Of a stretch of 64,000 bases of DNA, positions 21,622 through 33,998 are shown piece by piece. The notes under the pieces were generated by a model. The model saw nothing but the letters and a program-made list of their open reading frames with translations. It had not been told where the DNA came from and did not search any database. The stretch's first letter is position 1. Each line of letters opens with the position of its first letter. The stretch covers positions 372,001 to 436,000 of the forward strand of contig NDFF03000057.1 in assembly GCA_002150815.3 (NCBI GenBank), written 5' to 3'. The stretch comes from Grammothele lineata. Taxonomy: Eukaryota; Basidiomycota; Agaricomycetes; Polyporales; Polyporaceae. Made by a program: the position numbers and the translations under genes.

Positions 21622-24466
21622 TTATTTCGACGAATCCGACTTCTTAGACCGCTTTTGCCAAAACTTCCACCTCGAGCCTCCCTTCCGCTGCTGTGACTTC
21701 TCAAGAACCGGTGTGACCGGTGAAACAACCACTTGAATCCCGTTGTTGCTCGGCATGACGACCGGCTCAGCACTCGTCTGAGGCGGCGGTGGCGGAACGG
21801 ATTTCACAGGAGCGGACGGGATTGCGGGTGGTGCCACCGTCTGTGTCGTGGATTGTTGGGGAGCTGCTGTGTCCTTCGGAGGCGAAACTGATGACGTAAC
21901 CGAAGGTGCAGTTCCCCGACGATGTTGTGGACGTCGCGACCGGCCATTGTCGTTATGCGAATCCATCCGAGGTGAGTTCTCTGGGCTAATGTCCTTCAGG
22001 TTTGTATCAGTAGGAGAAGGCTGTCTGTACTGCGGAGTCGTAGATCCTCTCAGTGCGATTGGACGTCTACGAAGATGTTATTGTGCTCGTAAGCAATCGC
22101 AATTTCGCTACACTTGCATTCGTGAGACGCACGTTTTTTCAAGTTGTACCCTAGGCATCGCAAGGGGAAGAGGCGGCTGAGGTGCTTGCGTAATGGTATG
22201 TTCTATCGGTACGGTAAGTTGTGCGAACAACTTGGAACCAATCCACATTCTGACACGTACCCGGTTCATCGTAGATGATCGAAATATCGGTTGAGCTCCC
22301 ATACCTGGGTCCCAACGTCGGCTGGGATCCCCACTGGGTTAACGTCGTTTCTATGGTTGGTTGTGAAGGCAGCGCGAACGAATTCCGGCTCGAAGTGGCA
22401 TCTGCGGAACGCGCACGCGCGCCGGATGAAGTGCGTGTCATAGGTAGCGGCCCTCCGTGTACGGCTTCGGTTGGGTCAGGCAGGGTAGCAGGCTCAGCCG
22501 TCATCACGGCCCAGTGCCGTTGACCTGACCGCCCTCGTTGCTGCCGTACCACTCGAGCGGGCTCTAGCTGGCCGCCGCCGCCAATACGCATCGTCTTGCT
22601 GAGCTCATGGTTTGTGGATGGACTAAAGATATCTATGCTGAGCAGGAAAGATCGGTTCTCGGCATCTCCTCGCTTGGCAAGACTGAGTGTAAGTCTCATG
22701 TGCCGCGATTTGTTGTTCTTTGGCTGCAGTTTGTAAGTCCTGGACGCAACACCATCTCCATGGTCCCACGTATATACGTGGTCAGCATAGCATGACGAGA
22801 TATTGCTCCCCGCACTGTTGGCTTGTGAGTGTTGACCTTCCAACAAAGGTTTCGGCTGGACGCGGAGCAAACCTCGCCGACTTCCTTCTGGGCAGATACT
22901 GCAACGCTCCACCAAGACCGTAATGATGTCTGCGTCGTCGTCGGTGCGTCGAATATAGAACTCCCGGGATGCCGTGTTAGGTACTAAGTCTTCGTCGGGG
23001 ACGATATACCCTTTGCTCTTAAGGAGGAGAGAGGATAGGACGTCCAGCTGAACGTCGATAGTGTTGCTATAAGGTGAAGACGTAGATAGCATGCCGTGGA
23101 GATATGCGTCACGATCTAGAGCCTGCTCTGCAGAGGAAGGACTGCGATGAATATAAATCTCAGACATCACGGGACGTCGTCCAGAGGACTTGATCTCATC
23201 CGCCTCCACACTGACTAGACGGTAGTAGCGGTGAGCGATGGAGACGGACGTGGATCCAAACATGCTTCTGAGGTCGATGTCAATGCCGCCACGATCTTGC
23301 TCCAGCGTTCCTACGACCATCTCTGTTCCACCGGACTGTCCAGAATGACGGCTTGAGCGGCGAAGGACGAGAGCCAAGAGACGCTCTGCGCTTTTGCAGG
23401 CGAGGAAAGCGAGGTAGTACTCGGAGTGCCCGGCGCCGTCGTTGACGCGAAGGACAGGGAACTTAGTGTGAATTCCGAAGGGCGTAGTAGTGTACTCCGG
23501 AAGTGCGATGAATTCCATCCCTAGTTCGAGGGCAAGAGAGTGTGGAGAGATAGTGACGACACGGTCCAGGGGGGAGTGGGGAGCGCTGAATTCTCTCGGA
23601 GAGGATGCGAGAAGGTAAGGCATCTCAGAACCCTGCAGACTGAGTCCCTGTGGACCCGAGAGGCCATCCTGAGAGGATCCGAGAGACGTGAGATGTCTAC
23701 GATTGCCCCACGCGAAAATGCTCTGATCGGGGAGCTCCTCCAGAATGGCCTTCTGAAGACGGATGAAAGCGTAACGGCCTTCCCCGTAGATGGGAGTCAT
23801 GTGGACGTCGAAGATACCGATGAGGGAGTATGCTTCGTCCTCTTCCTTGGTGGTTTGCCTTTTCGACGCCCAGTGCATGCGTTCGGCCACGCTGACATCT
23901 TGAAGTCGTCTTTCACGGCGAAGGACAGCGGGATCGATCCCTGTAGCATCGTGGATGAGGTCCGCAAGCTCGTGCTTTGTGCCGATGATGTTCCACGTCT
24001 TGGAGAGAAAGACCACGCTGTGAGGAGCGATCAACTCTTGAAGGGTCCATCCACGAGTGAACCACTTGCTCTTCAGGAAAAGGTGGGTAAAATGTGCATG
24101 GCTAGCGTCCGCGGCGTCATTGAGGAAGGCGAAGCACACCGCGGCGCATCGATACCAATTGAACATGGAGTTGATGGATTCGGTGAGCTCCGCGCTGCTC
24201 GATCTGTCTATGCAGCACGTATCGATCCAGATGTAGTCGAAGCCATGCTTCAAACCAACTTCGCATGCTTTTCGGATTTTCAGAGAGAGCTCAGGAGGAA
24301 TGTTCTCCCCGGATTCGGCCCGTGCTTGAATGTCAACTACGTTCTGGTATGTCTGCTCCGGAGGCCCCTTTGGATCTTTGGACCAGACGTGCGACAATAT
24401 AGCGTATCGCACCATCCGTGGATCCGCAGACTCAAAGCGTCCGGTTTTGGTGTGGAGCAATCGCAT
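21622..24466 (-). CDS. HET-domain (heterokaryon incompatibility) protein
   Basis: The N-terminal HET domain starts at the ATG at 24466 (MRLLHTKTGRFES; an upstream TTG is not a plausible start). Its hallmarks are all present: YAILSHVW, IRKACEVGLKHGFDYIWIDT, CCIDRSSSAELTESINSMFN, CFAFLNDAA, WFTRGWTLQELIAP and the closing DEAYSLIGIFDVHMTPIYGE. HET domains trigger cell death on fusion with non-self partners, though most such genes have other or unknown roles. About 500 residues of less conserved sequence follow, with no NACHT, WD40 or ankyrin repeats. The last part, after unresolved splicing between about 22263 and 22070, reads in a Pro/Ser-rich frame and ends in a basic tail (SRWKFWQKRSKKSDSSK, stop at 21622). 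An intron from GTACGTG (about 22262) to CTTCGTAG keeps the frame; an alternative middle exon is possible. Confidence 0.85.
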
Positions 24467-24748
24467 GCCTGGGGGTTGCGACCACAATTGTTGAGAGCCG
24501 TTGAAAATGATACGTAAATGATAGTCTTAAAATGTGACATTACCTTTAAATGCGCCTTCACAACGATATCGTTATTGACACCAGAAAGCTCCTGCGATAA
24601 TGCAGCTGGTTGAGTGGGCTGTAAAAGGAGTACATGATTTTCTGGTGCGTACCTGCAAGTGGGATAAACAGCCGAGGTAGCCAACTTGAGAGGACTACGT
24701 GTGCATCGCAGCAGGGATGTGGCAGGTCGTAGCGTAAGTTCTAGTCTC

Positions 24749-25210
24749 TTAAAGCTCCGTACGGCGTTTGAAGGGTCCTAAGCCAGAACCAGCGAGCCTC
24801 AGGTAAGGGTAGAAGTTGCCGCGCTGGTAGTAGTATCCCTGAGTGAACGTCCAGTTGGCATCCTTCCATTCATCGCCGCAGAACCCCAAGGGCTGTCATC
24901 CACGAATGGTTGCTATTAGGACTAGTGCTCCGGAGTCGGTATGTTTCCGACACGCCGCGGTCGAGGAACCCATCATGCCGACATAATGAGTGCGACAGCG
25001 AGCAGTCTGAGCACCTGATTAATGACAGATCATGTATTATGCGTCAGCCATGATCGAGCTTCGCTCGTCCACACAACGTACTAGTAGCGCATCTTCTGAG
25101 CGTCGAATCTTGACCAGCCAAGAGGAATACTGCAAGTGGTGGCGGTTGCGAGGGACTTTCGATGGAACACAGGCCTGCGATTCTGGGAAGTTATGTGCAA
25201 AAGGCTTCAT
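24749..25210 (-). CDS. Unrecognised small spliced gene or gene remnant
   Basis: Two coding-looking pieces lie on the minus strand. The first starts at the ATG at 25210 and reads 43 codons (MKPFAHNFPESQ ... WLVKIRRSEDALL) to a GTACGT donor. The last reads PLGFCGDEWKDANWTFTQ, then GYYYQRGNFYPYLRLAG, then GSGLGPFKRRTEL and stop at 24749, after an acceptor GGATGACAG. The Tyr/Trp-rich end looks like real protein, but I cannot link both pieces without a frame break: the middle exon candidate (VLRLLAVALIMSA) stops. I do not recognise the family. It lies just upstream of the HET gene. It may be a decayed gene or contain an exon I missed. Confidence 0.3.
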
Positions 25211-26159
25211 TCGTCACCGCGTCATGCGTCTCCAACCACCACGTGTATGACCCTGGCATTTATGTGGTGGATTGGACCGCATCCGCAGTGATGGCGCTCT
25301 GAGGCCTGAAGTCCGGTCAATATATCAACACGAATTTGGACAGCGTGAGGACAGAGGACAGAGGACAGGCCGGTGCGCAAGTCGGATCGGAGCAACTGAA
25401 GAATCGTATATGATGACGAGACTGTCACATGATGGTGTTTAGAAATAGGCATTTGAGCTTGGACCCAAGACTATCGGACTTTGTATCGGTTTGATGGACG
25501 TTTCCTCGTGTTTTTTTTAACTCGTTACAGTTGCTTTATCTACCTCAATAATCGCACTTCTAGTTCACTATTACACTACTTTACATAGCTCTTTGTTTCC
25601 TCACTGCAATGGCTCCCGCTTGTTGCTTCTCGATCAAGCAGTTTCCGCCTCATTTCTCCTGCTCGCCCGTATCTCCAACACTTATGGCCACATCACGTAT
25701 GGAATCCTCTTGAGTTGTACAAATACTCTCATGCTCGCTACGATGGTCTCAAAATATCATGTTTCTTGCTGATCAGGTCAAAACTCGTCTCTCTCTCTCT
25801 CGATAATTCTGTCACATGTGAGATCCAATCCTCAGCATCCCTCGGGCCTCAGAGAGCGCAGGAAATAGAATGCGATAGCTCGAAAACTATTCGAAAGCCA
25901 AGAAAGACGACAGCCTGATCTCATACGTGTACGTAACGATTCGACGGCGCGGGACCAGGCTCTCCGGGTCCCGCCGCTCGTCCACAGCATAGTCATCGGA
26001 AAGCCTAGAGAGGTGCCATAGTGAGTTTGGGGTACAAGGCCAACGAATTTAAACATATAAAGTAGGGAGAAGTCAAGCCGACGAGAGCCCACGTCCAGCG
26101 GGTGAGTCCGAGTTCAAACCCGAGTACAAGTCCGAGGTGGAGCGGGACGCAGTCGCGAC
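25211..26159. repeat. Intergenic with second copy of the dispersed 40-bp repeat
   Basis: Bases 25849-25889 match 21359-21397 (see that entry). A promoter-like AT-rich stretch (25500-25600) precedes a short open frame at about 25610 (MAPACCFSIKQFPPHF, 34 codons), and a (TC)n tract lies near 25789. No gene is recognised. Confidence 0.4.
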
Positions 26160-28529
26160 TCACTCGCGCACCCACATCCCGCGCCGCCTCTCGACCTGGC
26201 GCGCGCGCATGCGCTGCTGCCGGAGGTCGCTCATCATATCCTTCGCGAATGGCGACAGTTCCGAGCTCGACGCCGGCGACACCGGCTCGTCCGCGAGCCC
26301 GTCGAACGGCCGACGTGGGCCTCGACGCGCAGGTGTTGTCGAGAGGTTGAAGCGTCCGAACGCCGCCGCTGGGAGTTCCTCCACCATAGAGGGCGCATGT
26401 GCCCGTGGCGGGCTGGGTGTATTCTCCTTCTCGTGTGCGGCGAGGACGTGTGCGGGTTTCGTGGAGCGCTTGCGCGCGGGCACCGACGTGTCGTTGGACT
26501 CACACTTTGTTGCGAGGTCGGTCGTGGGGAGTGCGAGGGACGCGATCTTGTGAAGGGGCACGTCATCCGTCGAGAGCGTGTCGAGGTCGAGGCTCTTCCG
26601 CGAGGAACGAGACGGGATGCGGCTGTGGCGCCGCTGAGGAATGGCCGTGAAGGCCTCGCGTTTGGTGGGCTGTGAGGGCTCCGCCGCGTTTTCCGCGTCA
26701 GGGCTAGAGGAGAGGAGGGTAGACGGGGATACACTGCGTCTGCGCCTTTCCACGGGTGCGTCGTCATGATCGCGCTGGGAGGGTTCGTGTCGGGACATGG
26801 AGAGCGGACGGGGACGCGGCCCGCGCGGAATCTTGCTCGGCGGGAGCTTCATGCTGCTGCTACTCGAGAGTGAAGAGCCAGTCTTGTGATATGCAGCCTC
26901 TGTCGCTGGTTGTGTGGGCTGGGGTTCGTCGGCATCAGTAGTAGGGGCGGAGGTTTCGCTGTAGTTGGTCTGTGTGCGTATGTGTCCATCGTGAGCGACG
27001 AGTAAGTTGAGCGAAGTCGTCGAAGCGGCGAAGGCCGACGAGAGCTTCGTCATCGTGGCTGTCTGGATCTGTGCGTGAGAGGTGGTAGAGTGGGTGTCGC
27101 TGGAGGTGAGCTGAGTGCTGGAATGGCTGGTGTTAGCGGAGTGTATCGCGTCGGGATGCTCGTGGTCGTCAGACGCATCCCGGTTTTGGCCGGTATGCGC
27201 GGGGGTTATGATCTGCGGTAGGGGTGGGAGGTCTCGCTCTTTCGGGTTCAAGGCGGTATTGGAGTTGAGTGTATTACGGCGGCTGAGGAAGCCGAAGACC
27301 TCGGACGCGCGCTGCGGCGTCTTAGGGTCAGGCATCTGGGCGGGCTGCTTCGGGGCAACGTCCTGCGTAATCTGAACGTCCTCCTCCGAGCCGCTCACTT
27401 CGACCTCGAGAGAGTTGATAGCGGGGTCGTTGATGCTCGAGTCAGGGTCAAATGAAGAGAAAGTATTGTCGGCTGCGGCGACGCGTGGGATAGAAAGAGT
27501 GTCGGGGAAGAGAACATCCTTGGGAGTCTCTAAGGCCGGGGTAGAAGGTGAGGTAGGGGGTGAGTCGTCACGAAGTTGCTCGCTGTAAACGCATTCAGTC
27601 ACCATACGACAAGAAAAGTTAAACCGAAATACGCACTCTAGGAATCGTTCAGCCCAAGAGATGTCACCCTCGGCAGTACAGCTAAGGGCGAAATCGGGCT
27701 CGGGTTCGCCCATGAGTTCCCGTAGGGTTGATCCAGTACGCTTTGTCTGCGCCCTGCCTTCAGTTGTAGGCTCGGGTACAGATGGGTGAGGCAATGTCTC
27801 CTCGAACGCCTTCGAATCGAGGCGCCCGTGATCGTCGAACAAGTTCAGCAGGCTCGCGACAGACGGGTCCCTGCGGAGGTTGTACAGCCGCGAAGTGTCT
27901 TTGGGAGTAAAGTTGACCTCCTTCAGTCGGCGGGGAACGTCGTCGTCCATAGCGTCGTCGTCTGCCTCGTCTGCCGTCGTAGCGAGGGTATCACACCTCT
28001 CCCGCTCGGGAGTCTTGGGGGGCTGTTTCCTGCGTGACTTCCTCGGGGATTCACGAGGATTCGCGCGCGGGAACTCGGTGCGCGAATGTGTTGTGCGACC
28101 GTGGACCTTGACGACGTACGTGCCGCTACGCTGCAGTCCCGGCGTTGTGGCAACGGTGACCATTGAGGGCGATGGCGAGAGAGAGGGAGTCGACAGCAGG
28201 TCTTGGGCGGAGCGTGCTAGCACGTATATCCCAGTATCAGCATCGTCCACTACGCACATGAGGTACGCCATCGAGAAGCACTCACGCATGGGAGGGAGCG
28301 CGGTGTAGTCAATCTCAGACATGACCGAGAACTTGGTCGACGTCGACCTCAGAAGCCTGCTCGCACTCGTGTCCGGATCCTGCTGCTTCGCAGTGCGCCC
28401 GTTCTGTGTCTGCGTCTGGACGATGCGACCCTCGGCATCCACCGCGGCCGCGCGTGCAGCGTTCTGCTTCTTCTTGTTCTTCCGGGACTTGCTGCTGCCC
28501 AGGGAGAAGAACCGCTTGATGAAGCCCAT
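26160..28529 (-). CDS. Basic/Ser-Thr-rich unknown protein
   Basis: Start at the ATG at 28529 (MGFIKRFFSLGSSKSRKNKK), preferred over upstream frames because its strongly basic start is typical of Agaricomycete homologues. Two short in-frame introns are likely: one with donor GTGAGTGC after LPPM and acceptor GTGCTAG (about 28.2-28.3 kb), and one GTGCGTATT...TTTACAG near 27.6 kb. Their lengths are multiples of three, so retention would not shift the frame. The protein has over 700 residues rich in Ser, Thr, Pro, Asp and Arg, predicted disordered, and ends DLRQQRMRARQVERRRGMW. No domain is recognised. It could be a signalling scaffold; I will not assign a function. Downstream is a 0.5 kb gap before the xylulokinase 3' end. 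Confidence 0.75.
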   Translation of the reverse strand: MGFIKRFFSLGSSKSRKNKKKQNAARAAAVDAEGRIVQTQTQNGRTAKQQDPDTSASRLLRSTSTKFSVMSEIDYTALPPMRECFSMAYLMCVVDDADTGIYVLARSAQDLLSTPSLSPSPSMVTVATTPGLQRSGTYVVKVHGRTTHSRTEFPRANPRESPRKSRRKQPPKTPERERCDTLATTADEADDDAMDDDVPRRLKEVNFTPKDTSRLYNLRRDPSVASLLNLFDDHGRLDSKAFEETLPHPSVPEPTTEGRAQTKRTGSTLRELMGEPEPDFALSCTAEGDISWAERFLECVFRFNFSCRMVTECVYSEQLRDDSPPTSPSTPALETPKDVLFPDTLSIPRVAAADNTFSSFDPDSSINDPAINSLEVEVSGSEEDVQITQDVAPKQPAQMPDPKTPQRASEVFGFLSRRNTLNSNTALNPKERDLPPLPQIITPAHTGQNRDASDDHEHPDAIHSANTSHSSTQLTSSDTHSTTSHAQIQTATMTKLSSAFAASTTSLNLLVAHDGHIRTQTNYSETSAPTTDADEPQPTQPATEAAYHKTGSSLSSSSSMKLPPSKIPRGPRPRPLSMSRHEPSQRDHDDAPVERRRRSVSPSTLLSSSPDAENAAEPSQPTKREAFTAIPQRRHSRIPSRSSRKSLDLDTLSTDDVPLHKIASLALPTTDLATKCESNDTSVPARKRSTKPAHVLAAHEKENTPSPPRAHAPSMVEELPAAAFGRFNLSTTPARRGPRRPFDGLADEPVSPASSSELSPFAKDMMSDLRQQRMRARQVERRRGMWVRE

Positions 28530-29025
28530 GGTTGTCTTGAGGGCGAGAGGAGAGAACGGAGAGGCTTGGCAGGGGGATCGCGGATGCGCGGGTCGTGACT
28601 CGTGAGGGGGTCGGGGCGGGGTCGTAAAGAGGAGAGAAACTCGAACTTGGAATGCAATCAAACATGAACCACCCCGGGCGCCCCGCCTGCGACGCGTCGG
28701 GCGCGCTCCTCACGTGCCCGTGATGTCACCGCATCGCAAGCGTCTGCTGCTTTCGAGGCTCGTCGACTCGAGTCCATAGGACTCGGAAGGCGGCAATTTC
28801 AGTCGCGCGGGTGGTAAAAAAAAGTCGGTGGTGAAAGGATAGAAACGTATGGTATTTGTGCTTGATCGTGATGCACAGAAATCATGGTATGTATCCTTTT
28901 CCCGTAGACTAACCAGCATACAAGTACAGTAAGTCGTGAGCAAGAAAGGGGTAGCATTATGGTCGCCCCACGCATCTACTACCTAGATCCCAAAACAAAA
29001 CAAAATGTCCACTAGATCACAACGC
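28530..29025. promoter_or_regulatory. Intergenic region upstream of the unknown basic protein
   Basis: About 0.5 kb between the start of the minus-strand gene ending at 26160 and the stop of xylulokinase. Presumed promoter of the former and terminator of the latter; no gene seen. Confidence 0.5.
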
Positions 29026-31168
<2,143 letters not shown>

Positions 31169-32193
31169 GTTGAGCGGGAGGGGGAGAGGCGGGGGAGAAG
31201 GACAAGATCCGGGATGGGAGAGGACGGCGGACGAGCATGCATGTCGGAGAATTTATAGGAACGAAGAGGAGAGTAGATTTTAGCGTGAGTGTCGGACAAG
31301 CGGCGGGCTTAGGGCAATATGGTTGTGGTCGAGGCGAATGACCCGGAGGGAGACAACGCGCTGAGAGCTGAGCTGGAGAACGATCCGACGCCCGTGGATC
31401 AGCCTGGCCCTGGGCGGCCCGGGGACGGCTCCGTGCCCCGGACTGCCCCGCATCACCCCATGGCACGGCCTGGCACGGCTCTTGGCCTGCGGAAAAATCA
31501 CGGAGTCTTGCTCAGTCTCTCCAGCCCATCCTCTTCCAGAGCGTTCCGACGCATCCGCCTCGGAATGCAACGGAAAGTCCCACACATATCTTTCGACATC
31601 GGCCATGCCCTGTAGTTACTCACTTTCAGTCTCTAGTTCCACCTGATTGCCGGCTGTTGGACGGATTGTCCTCTGACCACGTTCGAGTCTTACGAGAACA
31701 AAACTTTCAGTCATTGGGTACTCATTTGTTCAATTTCCCTCAGCCTAGTATACAGCGCTCACAGAACCTCAGAATTCATAGTGGCATGTCCAGTCCGGAA
31801 ACAAATTACAAGCCTTTGGCTCCACGCTGGCTCAGATGAGCTCCACAGCGCATCACGAACCCTCTCACTTCCGTTGCAGCCTATCGGCAATTGTAGCCCT
31901 GCAACACACGTATGAATTAACTCCGGCTTTCGTATTTAAGTTACCGCCTTCAGGACTGCAGCTGAGAGTATGTGCATCAGTAGCCACTACTATTCCTGAC
32001 ACATACTACGAGCCCGCCTCCTCGGTCTCCCCGGCTCACACACTTGATTCGGCTCTAATGGAAATACTGTTGCCGACGTCAATTGGAATTTAATATCTAT
32101 TCGCTCTGATGGATTGGAATACGGCAGCGATTTTATAAGCTTACTGCCATCCACGGAGATCTGTCTCATAATTCCTCTTCCATGTAGCGAGTA
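31169..32193. other. Intergenic region, no gene
   Basis: 1.0 kb upstream of xylulokinase (left end) and downstream of the BTB gene (right end). Short frames at 31319-32093 lack any family motif. A pyrimidine/purine-mixed, lower-GC stretch at the right presumably includes the BTB 3'UTR. Confidence 0.4.
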
Positions 32194-33774
32194 TCATTCA
32201 AAAACCACTAGCGGGATCTGTACAGGGGTCATCAGTAAACATGAGGATGTCCAAGCAGTATAAACCAGACATGCGCTGACAAGACCCACCAATTCCATCT
32301 CTTGCGACAAACCGCGCATCTTGTCAGTCAAGAGGCACATAGTCCGGGCAAAATCCTGGCAGTAGCTGCAATGCCACTGGTTCTCCGCCGTCGCGGCTTC
32401 GAACACCAGCCCGACATCCATCCGACCTACGCGGCCTGGGCTCGACCCTACCATCTCCACTGTCTTGGAGACGTACTTGGCAATCCATTTGCGAAAGCGT
32501 GTATTTTGATCATGGTTCCATAGTGCTGATGCTGGTTCCGTTGGTGCCGAGAACCTGAGCCCGGATGAAGTCTTCTTAGGATCCGGTACGCAGGAGTTGA
32601 GCGTATCAACGCTCAACTTGACGCACGATTCGTAGTACTGCAGCAAGCGATGATAGGGAAGAGCGGGGACGGACTCCATCGCCGGGTCATAAACACCCTC
32701 CAACGGCGAGTTCAAAGCGGCTTTCGCGGCTTCACGAACGTAATCTTCAAGCCGCGGGCCACACACCACGGCTGTGAAATAGGCCGTAAGCGGCGACAAC
32801 ACCAATGTAGACATCCAACGGGCGCGCGTGTCCTGGACGAGACGTGGGATATCGTACTTGATGGCAGCAGAGAGCAGCCTGGCGACGTCGAATGGGTCCG
32901 AAGGGAAGGCTGCTGTTCCACGGGAGTAACATTGGTGCAAGAGCAGCGCAACTGTGTGTTTAGGTTCGTCCAAATGAATGGCCTTTGGAGGCGAATGAGA
33001 ATCTCCATCCGCGTTGAGTAAGTCCCTCCAAACAGGGGAGGATGCAGAGAGGATGTCCGAATGGACCTGGAATTCAGTGTTATCTGCTGAACAACAGATA
33101 ACATCGGCTTTCGTCATGTCTTGTGTGAGGTCGTTCAAGTCTGACACGATACTAGCTGTCGTTGCACCGATGTTGCTGGGAGGACTAAGAAGTCGAAAAT
33201 CCGAATTGACCAATCCTCTGAGGCGGCGGTACTCAAGAAGGCGGTAATAATCACCCGCGGTAACGTTTTCCATTAGTCCTGGGCGCTGAATGTCGAGGGA
33301 CGCAGGGGGAGGAAACGCTGTGAGTGTGACCAGTGCAGCAGCATTTGCAGCCCTTTCCAGCCCGTTGCGACAGGCGATAGCCCACACTTCGAGCGGAGAC
33401 TCGGACGCCGTAGCGATGAGTTCGTCGGTGATCGTATCGACAGGGAGATCCATTTCGTACTTCAAAGCGGCTTGAACGGTGCGCTCGATCTCGTCATATG
33501 GCCGTCGAACCCCTTTCGGTTTGACGATAGGGTAGCATATTCGTAGCAGATATTCAAGCGTGACTGCGTCCTCTGTGAGATCGATGATGGGATGTTTCGG
33601 AGAGGAATGCGGTTGTGGGATGGAGAGGATCGATGCGAAGACGGGAGACCCTTCGAGCAAGATCTGGCTTCGCACGTGAAAGTCAACGAGGTCTGCCGTA
33701 CGCAGGATGATATCGGCGTCTGGATTGTCGAAAGGAGAGGGCGCTGTGCGCGGCGCAGTGCTTGCGCTTGCCAT
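32194..33774 (-). CDS. Protein with two BTB/POZ domains
   Basis: Single long frame; I choose the ATG at 33774 (MASASTAPRTAPSPF), since a more upstream ATG adds only a basic, non-conserved leader. The first BTB reads NPDADIILRTADLVDFHVRS, then LLEGSPVFASIL; the second DMTKADVICCSADNTEFQVH, then SDILSASSPVWRDLL. Each is followed by helices (LSAAIKYDIPRLVQ). Several Agaricomycete genes carry a tandem BTB pair, whose partners are mostly unknown; BTBs usually mediate dimerisation and Cul3 ligase recruitment. No kelch, zinc-finger or MATH domain is visible. The C-terminus has Cys/His residues (WHCSYCQDFARTMC) that could bind metal. About 526 residues from 33774. Confidence 0.85.
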   Translation of the reverse strand: MASASTAPRTAPSPFDNPDADIILRTADLVDFHVRSQILLEGSPVFASILSIPQPHSSPKHPIIDLTEDAVTLEYLLRICYPIVKPKGVRRPYDEIERTVQAALKYEMDLPVDTITDELIATASESPLEVWAIACRNGLERAANAAALVTLTAFPPPASLDIQRPGLMENVTAGDYYRLLEYRRLRGLVNSDFRLLSPPSNIGATTASIVSDLNDLTQDMTKADVICCSADNTEFQVHSDILSASSPVWRDLLNADGDSHSPPKAIHLDEPKHTVALLLHQCYSRGTAAFPSDPFDVARLLSAAIKYDIPRLVQDTRARWMSTLVLSPLTAYFTAVVCGPRLEDYVREAAKAALNSPLEGVYDPAMESVPALPYHRLLQYYESCVKLSVDTLNSCVPDPKKTSSGLRFSAPTEPASALWNHDQNTRFRKWIAKYVSKTVEMVGSSPGRVGRMDVGLVFEAATAENQWHCSYCQDFARTMCLLTDKMRGLSQEMELVGLVSACLVYTAWTSSCLLMTPVQIPLVVFE

Positions 33775-33998
33775 GCTAGTGGGGATAGGATGCTGTACTC
33801 GGAGTAAGTGGTGGTGCAGGAGCGAAAAGCTACTGCCGCAGCACTTGCGCCTCATGGATCATGGCAGGATATTGTGGCAAATCAGACTTCCAGCTTGCAA
33901 ATAGAAGTTCATGTTCGGCGCTTTCGATCTTCAGACATTCATGCTATTTGTAAAGATGACTCTTGCCAATACCCTACAAATACGACTGCAAAGCCAAA

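Noticed and set aside
23540..24517. 325-codon plus-strand open frame
   Set aside because: Antisense to the HET domain, which has clear conserved motifs in the other strand.
25789..25803. (TC)n tract
   Set aside because: Short microsatellite, no apparent feature.
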